DNA of 33,124 nt from JAAFGT01 sp041485165 (GCA_041485165.1 JBGPJC010000031.1:1-33124); one strand, 5' to 3'. Shown: positions 16,956-25,083, counted from the first letter of the stretch. A program made the numbers and translations. The notes: generated by a model from the letters alone, not told the origin.

Positions 16956-18542
16956 ATGAAAGTCCTTACCGCCGCGCAGATGCGCGAAGCGGACCGCCGA
17001 ACTAGCGCAGAGTACGGGATCCCGTCGCTCCAGTTGATGGAGACGGCGGCGGCCCGCGTCGCCGAATTTCTCAACCATAAATTCCCCGATCTCGCGCGCA
17101 AGAAAATCGTGGTGCTTTGCGGCAAGGGAAACAACGGCGGCGACGGCCTGGTGGTCGCCCGGCTGCTCAAGCAGCAGGGATGTTCCCCCGCGGTGCTGCT
17201 CTGCGCCGACCCCGAAGGCGTGGCCGGTGATGCGGCGGTAAATCTGCGCCGCTGGCGCGAAAAGCGCGGCGACTTGACGGTCATCCTTGGCGAGGAGGAT
17301 TGGGGCCGCGCCCGCGCCACGGTCTCTGCCGCCGAGATCGTCGTGGATGCGCTGCTGGGAACGGGGATACGCGGCCCGGTCGAGGGATTACTGCGTACCG
17401 TGATCCGCGACGTGAATGCGCTCTGCGCTGGCGCCGCTGTCGTGGCCGTGGACATGCCCTCCGGTTTGTCGTCCGATGAGCACTCATCGCCCGGCCCGGT
17501 CATCCAGGCGGATTACACCCTGGCGCTGGCAGCGCCGAAGCTGGGAGAGGTCTTGCCGCCCAATCGCAATTTCGTCGGCCAACTCACCGTTGCCGACATC
17601 GGCATCCCGGTTGAATTGATCGAAGCGAACGCTGCGCTCAAAGTCCACTGGCTGGGGCCGGATGAATTCCGGACTGTCTCACTCCGGCGCGACCCCTCCG
17701 CAAACAAGGGCACGTTTGGCCACGCTCTGCTGGTGGCGGGCTCGCGCGGCAAGACCGGAGCGGCCGTGCTGGCGGCTACCGGCGCCTTGCGCGTGGGCGC
17801 CGGGCTGGTCACTGTCGCCACGCCGCAGAGCGTCCTGCCCATCGTCGCCATGGCGCTCCCGGAGATGATGACCCACCCGCTGGCCGAGACCGATGCACAA
17901 ACCGTTTCCATCCACAGCCTGGACTACAATGCATTTTTCCCATTGCTCGAAGGGAAGAGCGTCCTGGCCATCGGGCCGGGGCTATCCACGCATCCCGAGA
18001 CGCAGCGTTTTGTGCGCGCGGTGGTGAATGAATGCGCCCTGCCCATCATCCTCGACGCGGATGGCTTGAACGCCTTCGCCGGACAGGCCACCGATTTGCA
18101 GGCGCGCAAGTCCGCATTCCTGGCCATCACCCCGCACCCGGGAGAGATGGCGCGTCTGCTGGGCCGCACCGTGGCCGATGTTCAGGAGAAGCGCCTGGAG
18201 ATCGCGTTGGAGACCGCGGCGGCTCTGCGCGCCTGGGTGGTCCTGAAGGGGAACGCAACGATCATCGCTTCCCCGGACGGCCACGCCTTCATCAACTCCA
18301 CTGGAAATCCGGGAATGGCTACGGCGGGAACCGGCGACGTCCTGACTGGGATGCTGGCCGGCCTGACCGCGCAGTTCGGCACCGCGGACTGGGCGCGCAT
18401 CCTCAGCCTGGGCGTCTATCTCCACGGACTGGCGGGAGACCTTGCCGCCGCTGACATGGGAGAGCATTCGCTGATTGCTTCCGACCTGATCCGTCATCTG
18501 CCCGCGGCTTTCCGGCGGTTGACCACGCCGGCAGTTGCGTGA
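16956..18542 (+). CDS. nnr: Bifunctional NAD(P)H-hydrate epimerase / ADP-dependent dehydratase
   Basis: This metabolite-repair enzyme restores NAD(P)H from its hydrated, damaged forms. The 528-aa protein is the usual fusion. The N-terminal NnrE (YjeF_N) half, to about residue 215, contains GKGNNGGDGLVVAR and the catalytic region DALLGTGIRGPV. The C-terminal NnrD ribokinase-like half contains ITPHPGEMARLLGR and GTGDVLTGMLAG, with the catalytic Asp in the latter. Its stop codon overlaps the GTG start of tsaE by four bases (GTGA), so the two are translationally coupled, the nnr-tsaE pairing seen in many bacteria. Confidence 0.96.
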   Translation: MKVLTAAQMREADRRTSAEYGIPSLQLMETAAARVAEFLNHKFPDLARKKIVVLCGKGNNGGDGLVVARLLKQQGCSPAVLLCADPEGVAGDAAVNLRRWREKRGDLTVILGEEDWGRARATVSAAEIVVDALLGTGIRGPVEGLLRTVIRDVNALCAGAAVVAVDMPSGLSSDEHSSPGPVIQADYTLALAAPKLGEVLPPNRNFVGQLTVADIGIPVELIEANAALKVHWLGPDEFRTVSLRRDPSANKGTFGHALLVAGSRGKTGAAVLAATGALRVGAGLVTVATPQSVLPIVAMALPEMMTHPLAETDAQTVSIHSLDYNAFFPLLEGKSVLAIGPGLSTHPETQRFVRAVVNECALPIILDADGLNAFAGQATDLQARKSAFLAITPHPGEMARLLGRTVADVQEKRLEIALETAAALRAWVVLKGNATIIASPDGHAFINSTGNPGMATAGTGDVLTGMLAGLTAQFGTADWARILSLGVYLHGLAGDLAAADMGEHSLIASDLIRHLPAAFRRLTTPAVA

Positions 18543-18961
18543 CGCGCATCGTCACGCGCTCGGCGGAAGAAACCATCCGCGCCGGCCGCGAGCTGGCCGG
18601 GCGGATGCGGCCGCCGCTGCTGGTGTTTCTTTCCGGTGAGCTGGGCTCCGGCAAGACCACGCTGGCCAAAGGCATCGTCGCCGGGCTGGGAGCCGCGCGC
18701 GAAGAAGATGTGACCAGTCCCACATTTACCCTGATCCATGAATTCTCCGGGCCGTGCAAGGTCTACCACATTGACCTTTACCGCATCGCGGGCGCGCAAG
18801 ACCTCGAAACGCTGGGGCTCGACGACTTATTCAGCGCGCCTGCCGTTGTGCTGGTGGAGTGGCCGGAGAAGTGGTCGTTGCGCTCGGACTGGCCTTTGCT
18901 GCGCTTGCGCCTGGAGCCGCAGCAGGATTCCAGCCGTAAGATCATCGTTGATGAATCGTGA
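18539..18961 (+). CDS. tsaE: tRNA t6A37 biosynthesis ATPase TsaE
   Basis: TsaE is the small ATPase that powers the TsaBD complex making N6-threonylcarbamoyladenosine at position 37 of ANN-decoding tRNAs. The 140-aa protein has the P-loop GELGSGKTT (residues 33-41), SPTFTLIHEF, the HIDLYR motif (Walker B-like region) and VEWPEK, all diagnostic of the family. It starts at GTG 18539 inside the nnr stop. tsaB and tsaD are not in the window. Confidence 0.96.
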   Translation: MTRIVTRSAEETIRAGRELAGRMRPPLLVFLSGELGSGKTTLAKGIVAGLGAAREEDVTSPTFTLIHEFSGPCKVYHIDLYRIAGAQDLETLGLDDLFSAPAVVLVEWPEKWSLRSDWPLLRLRLEPQQDSSRKIIVDES

Positions 18962-19076
18962 GCCGCCGGAGCCCGGCGTGCCGGTCTCGAGATGGGTTAC
19001 GGCCTCCGGAGTCACTGTCTACTCTCTGAGTACATGGGAAGGCCGGCGCTTGCAGCCGGGTGTGCCGTTCTGCTAG
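18951..19076 (+). CDS. Possible 41-aa small protein overlapping the tsaE end
   Basis: An ATG at 18951, 11 bases inside the end of tsaE, opens a 41-codon frame ending in TAG at 19074-19076. The product begins MNREPPEPG and has a short mixed segment with GVTVYSLSTWEG. I do not recognise it, and it has no clear ribosome site. It might be a coupled small protein, the remnant of a longer gene, or chance. The 139 bp from the tsaE stop to the next gene contains nothing else I can name. Confidence 0.2.
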   Translation: MNREPPEPGVPVSRWVTASGVTVYSLSTWEGRRLQPGVPFC

Positions 19077-19100
19077 CTTCGGGAGAACCTTTCCGCATCT

Positions 19101-21599
19101 ATGCCTTACACCGAACTGCCGACGACACGTGACCGCCAGGTCAAAGTGGATCTGGTCCCCTATACGGCGGATATCCAACTCACCACGCTGACGCCGGGAA
19201 TTGACAACCTGCATTACGACGTGGCTCTCAGCCCGCGCTTTGTCGAGTTTGCGCGGCGCTTTCTGGCCGATTCCATCCTGCAGGCCGGCAACCTGGCGCG
19301 CTTTTATGGCAGCGACGCCCGCGCCACCAAGCCGCCGGAAACCGCCGTCTTCCGAAAGATGCTCGGCGACCTGTTGCTGGCCGGGTTGAACCGCGCGCAC
19401 TTCGAGAAAAACATCGAGCTGGACATCCTGCTGCGCCTGGGGGTTCTCCGATTCCTGACGCGCGAGATCTCGCTGCAATTCATCAACGCCGTGCAGGAGT
19501 GCAATGACTGGATCCGCCGCCGGGGAGAGTTCTTCGAGCGCAGCGAGCGGGCCCAGGTGATGAAGGCCACGCTCGCCGAGTTCCAGGCCGATCGCCGTAA
19601 CATCTTTCGCCAGGTGGGGCAGCAAGTCTGCCAGATACTGATTGATCTCGAGGAGAGCATCCTCGCCAAGTCGCGCCGCGCGCTGTTTGGAGACGAATTC
19701 CACTCCTCTTATGAGCTGCTCAACAGCCGGCTGCTGTTCGTGGAAGGCGGGCGCGACGACCTGCTCTACCTGGAACACTACGTTCTGCTCGGCAACTTCA
19801 TGCGCGACCCCGACCGCTTTGAAGTGTTCGAGGCCGTGCTGCTGGAATTCCTGCGCGACCTGGTCCTGGCCGGGCCGCTCGGCGAGGAGGTGCGCCTCTC
19901 CTGGCGGCGATATGACGAGCTCAGCCAGGAGACCCTCAGCGCGCGCGCGGAAATCGCCCGCCTGGAAGCCGAGCGAGATACGCTGGACCGCAAGCTGCAG
20001 GGCGAAGACTCGCTGCTGAGCCGCTTCCTCGGCTCGCAGGACCCCGTGGAGTTACGCAGCACGCGCAGCCGGGTGGAGACACGGCTGGCTGCATTGCAGC
20101 GCGAGCTTGAATCCCTGGGCCCGCAGAGTGACGAAGCCAAGCAGAAAGCTGAGTTCCTTACCGAGTCCTACCAGACACGCCTGGGCGACTTCCTCGACCA
20201 GCCGGAAAACGCCGCGCGGTTGTTCGATTCGCAATGGGGCGGCGCGGAACAAGCCGATGGCGCCAGCGCCCGCGAATGGCTGCTCGATTCCTGGTACGAG
20301 CGGCTCGATCGCCGCGGGCTGCTCCCGCATATTCTGGCTTCTTACGAGGTGCGGTCGATTTTCAGCCACTTCTGCCCCCCGCTGCACTTGCAGCAGCTCA
20401 AGAAAAGCCTGGTCTTGCGGGAAGAGTTGAAGCGCGTGGAGGATATCCTGCGGCAATTCCCGGCGAGGAGATTCTCGATTGCCAAGATCGAGGAAATCGC
20501 CAAAAACCTGCGGCGCTTGCCGCCGGAACAAGGGCGGGCGCAGAGCTCTAAGTTTGCGGAAGACTATATGCGGCTGCGCCGCGACCTGCGCAATTTCCGG
20601 CGGGTCAGCTCGCTGCTGGATGCCATCAGCCTGATTGACAACGACCGCACCCGCGATCTCTCGCACATCAACAACAGCCTGTACGAATACCTCCTACCGG
20701 ATGAATCGCGGCCCTCCGAGGAGCGAGTGACCGCGCACGTGGTGATCAAAGCCGATGTGCGCAACTCCACCAACATCACCCACGACCTGATGGCGCGGGG
20801 GCTCAACCCGGCTTCACATTTCAGCCTCAACCTCTACGAGCCGGTCAAGCGTTTGCTGGACCGCTACGGCGCGGCCAAGGTGTTCATCGAGGGCGACGCC
20901 ATTATCCTGGCCATTTACGAGACCGAGTCCACCCGCGCCCACCAGCGCTCCGTGGCCCGGGCATGCGCTCTGGCGCGCGAGATGATCACCGTCACCGAGG
21001 TGTTCAATAACCGGCAGGAGAGCACTCCGCTGCCGCGGCTCGAGCTGGGGCTGGGCGTGGCCTTCCAGAATTCGGCGCCCACGTTGTGGATGGACGGCGA
21101 TTCGCGCATCATGATCTCCCGCGCGCTGAATTTGTCCGATCGTCTTTCGAGCTGCTCAAAGCTCACCCGGCGGCTGCTGTTCGAGAATCCCTCGCCCTTC
21201 CGCGTTTTTCTGTTCCAGACCATGCTCGAAGGCGCTACCGAAGACGAGGCGGAAGAGCTGCTCATCCGCTACAACGTCGGCGGCATTCTGCTGAACGATG
21301 AAGGATTCGAAAAGTTGGGCCAGGAGATTTCGCTGACTTCTGTGGAAGCCAATCTCCCTATGCCCTGGGGCCAGGAAGCGGTGACGCTGTACTTCGGTGA
21401 GGTGCCGGTGGGGACCGGCCTGGAGCGCATCGTCCTGCGCAAAGGATACGTGCATTACCTGGCGCCGGGCGGAGGCTTCGGGGGGCCGGGTAAGTCCGTC
21501 TATTACGAAGTGTGCTGTGCTCCGCGGATCATGGAGCTGGCTGAAGCCATGGCCCGCGCGGCAGCTATTGCCGCGACAAAGACCGCTCCGGCGTCCTGA
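19101..21599 (+). CDS. Large helical protein with a C-terminal class III nucleotidyl cyclase-like domain
   Basis: I recognise no named family for the whole 832-aa protein. Residues 1-540 look alpha-helical and charged, with a strong coiled coil at about 268-350 and no signal peptide or membrane helix, so it should be cytoplasmic. Residues 544-700 resemble a class III adenylate/guanylate cyclase core. Asp552 in KADVRNST and Asp599 in EGDAII fit the two metal-binding aspartates, and Asn677-x3-Arg681 in NLSDR fits the transition-state pair. The position where cyclases usually carry a base-selecting Lys (K-x-x-GD) seems to be Phe595, so nucleotide choice is open and activity is unproven. The last 130 residues form a further domain ending in an Ala-rich helix. 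It stands alone between tsaE and the tRNA-Sec gene. Start ATG 19101 has only a distant GGGAGA upstream. Confidence 0.8.
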   Translation: MPYTELPTTRDRQVKVDLVPYTADIQLTTLTPGIDNLHYDVALSPRFVEFARRFLADSILQAGNLARFYGSDARATKPPETAVFRKMLGDLLLAGLNRAHFEKNIELDILLRLGVLRFLTREISLQFINAVQECNDWIRRRGEFFERSERAQVMKATLAEFQADRRNIFRQVGQQVCQILIDLEESILAKSRRALFGDEFHSSYELLNSRLLFVEGGRDDLLYLEHYVLLGNFMRDPDRFEVFEAVLLEFLRDLVLAGPLGEEVRLSWRRYDELSQETLSARAEIARLEAERDTLDRKLQGEDSLLSRFLGSQDPVELRSTRSRVETRLAALQRELESLGPQSDEAKQKAEFLTESYQTRLGDFLDQPENAARLFDSQWGGAEQADGASAREWLLDSWYERLDRRGLLPHILASYEVRSIFSHFCPPLHLQQLKKSLVLREELKRVEDILRQFPARRFSIAKIEEIAKNLRRLPPEQGRAQSSKFAEDYMRLRRDLRNFRRVSSLLDAISLIDNDRTRDLSHINNSLYEYLLPDESRPSEERVTAHVVIKADVRNSTNITHDLMARGLNPASHFSLNLYEPVKRLLDRYGAAKVFIEGDAIILAIYETESTRAHQRSVARACALAREMITVTEVFNNRQESTPLPRLELGLGVAFQNSAPTLWMDGDSRIMISRALNLSDRLSSCSKLTRRLLFENPSPFRVFLFQTMLEGATEDEAEELLIRYNVGGILLNDEGFEKLGQEISLTSVEANLPMPWGQEAVTLYFGEVPVGTGLERIVLRKGYVHYLAPGGGFGGPGKSVYYEVCCAPRIMELAEAMARAAAIAATKTAPAS

Positions 21600-21625
21600 G
21601 CTTTCTCGCTTCTACTTCCAGCATC

Positions 21626-21726
21626 GAGATTTCCTGGAGTGCGGGTCGCCTGGGGGATCCGCCGCGTTTTTCCCTCGCAGCCAGCACCGGACAATTCGCG
21701 GGGCGACGCCACACTCTAAGATTCCC
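21626..21726. repeat. Imperfect intergenic palindrome
   Basis: Arm CTGGAGTGCGGGTCGCC (21634-21650) is imperfectly complementary to GGCGACGCCACACTCTAAG (21702-21720), with one extra base and a few mismatches. The loop of about 50 bases is G/C-rich with a TTTTTCCC run. It fills much of the 202-bp gap between the cyclase-like gene and the tRNA-Sec promoter. It could fold as RNA and end the upstream transcript, or be one copy of a dispersed palindromic element. Confidence 0.45.
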
Positions 21727-21766
21727 AATGGAGTAAATCGAAACGCCGCAAAGACTCATCCACGGA

Positions 21767-21795
21767 TTAGGAAACCATACTGTCTAGGCTATAAT
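21767..21795 (+). promoter_or_regulatory. Promoter of the tRNA-Sec gene
   Basis: A perfect TATAAT at 21790-21795 stands six bases ahead of the tRNA 5' end, with a weak -35 (TTAGGA, 21767-21772) 17 bases upstream. This predicts a start at or very near the mature 5' end, so little or no leader. Confidence 0.6.
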
Positions 21796-21801
21796 TCCCG
21801 C

Positions 21802-21900
21802 GGAGGCGCAAGGGGTCCGGTGATCCTCCCGGCCTTCAAAGCCGGCGATTCGGCCCTTCGCGGGTCGAATGGTGGGTTCGACTCCCACACGCTTCCGCCA
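21802..21900 (+). tRNA. selC: tRNA-Sec (selenocysteine), anticodon TCA
   Basis: The 99-nt gene has all marks of a bacterial selenocysteine tRNA. A 7-bp acceptor stem pairs GGAGGCG (21802-21808) with CGCTTCC before discriminator G and an encoded CCA (21898-21900). The TCCGGTGAT D-loop region is close to that of other tRNA-Sec. The anticodon stem CCGGC/GCCGG encloses the loop CTTCAAA with TCA at 21836-21838. A long variable arm (about 21847-21870, closed by a TTCG loop) and a T-arm with GTTCGACT follow. It decodes in-frame UGA with SelB, so the genome should encode selenoproteins and selA, selB and selD elsewhere; none is in the window. Confidence 0.97.
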
Positions 21901-21914
21901 ATTCATGAGCGTTT

Positions 21915-22076
21915 ATGAGCCCCCTGAAAAAACCTCGCAAGTTTAACGCCGGTAAAGAGGCGCGGCGTCGCGCGCGCCTGGTGATCGGCCAGCCACCGCC
22001 AGAGCGGGTCATCCCGGATAAGCGCCGTAAGCCAGCAAAGCACAAAAAAGCCTGGCCGGACGAGGAAGGGGTATGA
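21915..22076 (+). CDS. Small basic protein of 53 aa downstream of tRNA-Sec
   Basis: The frame starts at ATG 21915, 14 bases after the tRNA, and ends at TGA 22074-22076. An in-frame TGA at 21906-21908 excludes a longer reading. The product is very basic (KKPRKF, ARRRAR, DKRRKPAKHKK) with an acidic end (WPDEEGV), which would suit binding to nucleic acid or the ribosome; this is inference. I cannot assign a family. Codon use resembles the neighbouring genes. No strong ribosome site is present, and it could be read on the tRNA transcript. Confidence 0.5.
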   Translation: MSPLKKPRKFNAGKEARRRARLVIGQPPPERVIPDKRRKPAKHKKAWPDEEGV

Positions 22077-22239
22077 GTGTGGCGGTGAAAGCTTTAATGC
22101 CATCGCGTCTACCGCGGACTACCAGCGCAAGAATCGGATAGAAACTCTTCGCAGCAATACCTTAAAGTGGGTTCCGGCCCGAGTTGGATTCATTATAGAG
22201 AAGAACATTTCACTCGACTATGCGGCCTCGGAGACTGAG

Positions 22240-23331
22240 ATGTTGAATGTTGAGCAGTGCTGGGAAGCGGTGCAGAAACGCGATGCACGTCAGGATGGTC
22301 AATTCTTTTTCGGGGTGATGACCACCGGCGTATTCTGCCGGCCTTCGTGTCCCTCGCGCCTCGCGCTGCGGAAGAATGTGCACTTCTTTGCGACTGCTGG
22401 CGAGGCGGAAAGCCACGGACTGCGTCCTTGTCTGCGTTGCCACCCGCTGGCTGCGGGTGGAGCAGATCCGCATGCCGAGCGCATCCGCGAGCTGTGCCGC
22501 TATATCGAAAACAACAGCGAACTTTCACTCAAACTCGCAGATCTTGCAAAGATGGCTGGTCTGAGTCCATTCCATTTCCAGCGAAGCTTTAAGGCCATAG
22601 TCGGGTTGACGCCGAAACAATATCTGGAAGCATCGCGGCTCAAGAAACTCAAAAGCAGTCTGAGGAGTTCCAAAGACGTGACCGAAGCGGTGTACGAAGT
22701 GGGTTACGGGTCATCCAGCCGCGTTTATGAGCGCGCCGACACGCGCCTGGGGATGACTCCCAACCAGTATCGCCGAGGCGGACGGAACGTCACCATCACC
22801 CACGTCACGGTGGAATCGCCCGTCGGGCTGATGATGATCGGTGCCACCGACCGCGGGCTGTGTTTTGTTCATTTCGGCGATACACGGGAAGACTTGTTGC
22901 GATCTCTGGAACGAGAGTACCCCTCGGCGCGTCTCGAGCCCATGGGCACGCCCCGCCATCCGGACTTTCAGAAGTGGGTGAATGCTCTCACCCGCTACAT
23001 GGATGGCAGCCAGCCCCATTTGGATCTTCCTCTCGATATCCGCGCAACGGCATTCCAGATGCGCGTCTGGAACTACCTGCAGTCCATTCCCTATGGCGAG
23101 GTGCAATCCTACGGCGAAGTGGCCGCGGGAATCGGCCAACCCAAGGCGACTCGCGCTGTGGCGCGCGCTTGCGCGACCAACAACGTCGCCATTGTCATCC
23201 CCTGCCATCGTGTGATTCGCGGGACGGGGGAGCTGGGTGGATACCGCGGGGGACTCGCCAGGAAACGAGCGCTTATTGATCGAGAGCGTTCAGCCAGAGC
23301 CGTTCTTCGGACGTCGCGGGTCGGAGCGTAA
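22240..23331 (+). CDS. ada: Bifunctional Ada: methyl-phosphotriester sensor, AraC regulator and O6-methylguanine methyltransferase
   Basis: Ada repairs alkylated DNA and, once self-methylated, activates the adaptive response. The 363-aa protein has the full three-part layout. The Zn-bound N-domain (about 1-75) has Cys33 and Cys37 in FCRPSC and Cys64 and Cys67 in RPCLRC; an AraC-type double HTH follows (about 80-178). The C-terminal methyltransferase (about 185-350) has the acceptor Cys322 in IPCHRV and GGYRGGLARK. GGAG lies about ten bases before ATG 22240. It is separated from the small protein by 163 bases in which I see no clear promoter or Ada box. It converges with the MaoC gene, 16 bp apart. 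Confidence 0.96.
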   Translation: MLNVEQCWEAVQKRDARQDGQFFFGVMTTGVFCRPSCPSRLALRKNVHFFATAGEAESHGLRPCLRCHPLAAGGADPHAERIRELCRYIENNSELSLKLADLAKMAGLSPFHFQRSFKAIVGLTPKQYLEASRLKKLKSSLRSSKDVTEAVYEVGYGSSSRVYERADTRLGMTPNQYRRGGRNVTITHVTVESPVGLMMIGATDRGLCFVHFGDTREDLLRSLEREYPSARLEPMGTPRHPDFQKWVNALTRYMDGSQPHLDLPLDIRATAFQMRVWNYLQSIPYGEVQSYGEVAAGIGQPKATRAVARACATNNVAIVIPCHRVIRGTGELGGYRGGLARKRALIDRERSARAVLRTSRVGA

Positions 23332-23347
23332 TGCTTTGGAAGCGCAG

Positions 23348-23812
23348 TTAGGCGTAGTAACGGACGATCCACTCTGCGACGCAGCAAGGCTTCTCAGTAT
23401 TTTCACCCTCGACCACCACAAGAAAAACAGCTTCGACACAGTCAGGAAGGTCTTTCACGGATTGGACCGTGAATCGAGCCCGAATCCTCGAACCGGCCCG
23501 GACCGCGGAAGGGAAGCGCACGCGATTTAAGCCATAGTTGATGGCCAGGCGCACGCCGCTGCGAATGACCAGGGCATTCTGCATCAGCTGACTCAGCAGT
23601 GAGAGCGTGAGAAAACCGTGGGCGATGGTCGTGCCGTAGGGGGATTCCCGCCGGGCACGTTCGCCTTCCACATGGATCCATTGCTGGTCTCCGGTGGCGG
23701 CAGCAAATTGCTGGATGCGGTCTTGGTCCACCGGCAACCACTCTGTCGCAGCAATCTCGCGTCCGACGAGATCCCTCAGAGACTGCGGCGATTCAATCAT
23801 TGCTGGCGCCAT
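23348..23812 (-). CDS. MaoC-like (R)-hydratase
   Basis: The 154-aa single hot-dog-fold protein belongs to the MaoC family, which hydrates enoyl-CoA thioesters or related substrates. The hydratase motif with catalytic Asp42 and His47 (GDQQWIH) is intact, followed by TTIAHGFLTLSLL, the conserved helix after it. AGGAGA lies five bases upstream of ATG 23812 and supports this start. It diverges from the kinase/acyl-CoA dehydrogenase pair over a 171-bp spacer, so the three genes may work in the same acyl-CoA route. The substrate is unknown. Confidence 0.92.
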   Translation of the reverse strand: MAPAMIESPQSLRDLVGREIAATEWLPVDQDRIQQFAAATGDQQWIHVEGERARRESPYGTTIAHGFLTLSLLSQLMQNALVIRSGVRLAINYGLNRVRFPSAVRAGSRIRARFTVQSVKDLPDCVEAVFLVVVEGENTEKPCCVAEWIVRYYA

Positions 23813-23915
23813 GGGAATCTCCTGTTTGGATTGTACTCACTCTTCCACGCTGCACCAGCGGTCACCGCATTTCCAGAATGAGAATGGCGGATTCCGAGAA
23901 ACACGCAGCGTGCCT

Positions 23916-23942
23916 TTGATACCATCAGGTGGCCAATATTAC
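23916..23942 (+). promoter_or_regulatory. Weak candidate promoter for the kinase gene
   Basis: TTGATA at 23916-23921 matches five of six -35 positions and TATTAC at 23937-23942 matches four of six -10 positions, but the spacer is only 15 bases. It lies in the divergent spacer between the MaoC gene and the kinase. Confidence 0.25.
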
Positions 23943-23969
23943 CTAGAGTCCTCCGAAAATGCGGAATGG

Positions 23970-23976
23970 AAGGAGG
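23970..23976 (+). promoter_or_regulatory. Ribosome binding site that sets a TTG start
   Basis: AAGGAGG at 23970-23976 is a perfect Shine-Dalgarno sequence and ends seven bases before TTG 23984. The in-frame ATG at 23966 overlaps it and has none of its own, so translation most likely starts at the TTG. Confidence 0.75.
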
Positions 23977-23983
23977 CCAATCG

Positions 23984-25042
23984 TTGGGGGATTCAGACAC
24001 TGCAGCCGTGCGCCGCGGCGAAGCGCTGGACATTGCCGCGCTCACGGAGCATCTGCGAGGAAAGATCGAAGGCGTTGAGCGCGGCATCGCCGTCGAGCAG
24101 TTCCCGCACGGTCACTCGAACCTCACCTACTTGTTGAAGATGGGCGGGCGCGATTATGTCTTGCGGCGCGCGCCTCTGGGGCCTGTCGCTCCCAAGGCCC
24201 ACGACATGGCGCGCGAATTCCGGATGCTGAAGGCCGTCCATGCGCACTTTTCCCAGGCGCCGGAGGTCTATCTTCTGTGCGAAGACCCGGCGGTGCTTGG
24301 CGCAGTCTTTTTCCTGATGGAACGGCGGCGCGGGACCATATTGCGCGATGATGTGCCGCCCGAGGTAGCCGAGGTCCACGACCATCCCCGCCTGGTGAGT
24401 GAAGCGTTTATCGATTGCCTGGTGCGGCTGCATGCCGTGGATGTGTCGGCGCCAGATTTAGCCGCGCTGGGCAAGCCCCAGGGGTTTCTCGAGCGCCAGG
24501 TGCGTGGCTGGGCCGAGCGCTGGAACCGGGCGAAGACGGAGGAACTGCCGGCGATGGATGGTGTGATCGAGTGGCTGGCGGAGCGTCTGCCCTCATCTGC
24601 GGCTCCTGCCTTGGTGCACAACGATTACAAGCTGGACAACGTGATGTTCCGCGCCGGCTCGCTGGACGGCGTCGAGGCGGTGCTCGATTGGGAGATGACC
24701 ACAATCGGCGATCCTCTGGCGGATGTCGGGCTGGCGCTGTGCTATTGGGCCTGGGCGGATTCCCCGCAAATGGGCGAGTGGAGGTTCCCGGCGGTCACCT
24801 CGCGAGCGGGGTGGTACACCCGCGGCCAATTCGTCCAGCGGTACGCGGAACGCACCGGGCGCGACATGACCTCCATCGGCTACTATGAGGTGCTGGGAAT
24901 CTTCAAAATGGCTGTAATTCTCCAGCAGATTTACTATCGCTTCCACCGCGGGCAGACCCAGGATGCGCGCTTTAGCAATTTCGATAAGCGGGTTAAGGCC
25001 ACGGCGGCGTTGGCGGCTTCGCTGGTGGAGCGGCAGAAGTGA
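23984..25042 (+). CDS. APH-fold phosphotransferase (ACAD10/11 kinase-domain and LvaA-like)
   Basis: The 352-aa protein (from TTG 23984) has the aminoglycoside-phosphotransferase/choline-kinase fold. The catalytic loop HNDYKLDNVMF gives catalytic Asp214, and the metal-binding Asp235 is in LDWEMTTIGDPLADVGL. This subfamily is not an antibiotic-resistance enzyme: its closest described relatives by layout are the N-terminal kinase domain of mammalian ACAD10/ACAD11 and LvaA of the Pseudomonas levulinate pathway, which phosphorylate the 4-hydroxyl of 4-hydroxyacyl-CoAs. The acyl-CoA dehydrogenase gene begins 41 bases downstream, as expected for such a pair. Function in this organism is inferred from fold and context. 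Confidence 0.88.
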   Translation: MGDSDTAAVRRGEALDIAALTEHLRGKIEGVERGIAVEQFPHGHSNLTYLLKMGGRDYVLRRAPLGPVAPKAHDMAREFRMLKAVHAHFSQAPEVYLLCEDPAVLGAVFFLMERRRGTILRDDVPPEVAEVHDHPRLVSEAFIDCLVRLHAVDVSAPDLAALGKPQGFLERQVRGWAERWNRAKTEELPAMDGVIEWLAERLPSSAAPALVHNDYKLDNVMFRAGSLDGVEAVLDWEMTTIGDPLADVGLALCYWAWADSPQMGEWRFPAVTSRAGWYTRGQFVQRYAERTGRDMTSIGYYEVLGIFKMAVILQQIYYRFHRGQTQDARFSNFDKRVKATAALAASLVERQK

Positions 25043-25083
25043 GTTTCATCTTTTCCATGGCGCACCTCGTGGGGTGATCAGCG

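Noticed and set aside
22077..22239. Ada box or promoter upstream of ada
   Set aside because: TATAGA at 22194-22199 has no -35 at suitable distance, and no AAAGCGCA-type box is present.
23984..25042. Aminoglycoside-resistance phosphotransferase
   Set aside because: The fold is shared, but the pairing with an ACAD10/11-branch acyl-CoA dehydrogenase and the DWEMTTIGDPLAD block point to the acyl-CoA kinase branch.
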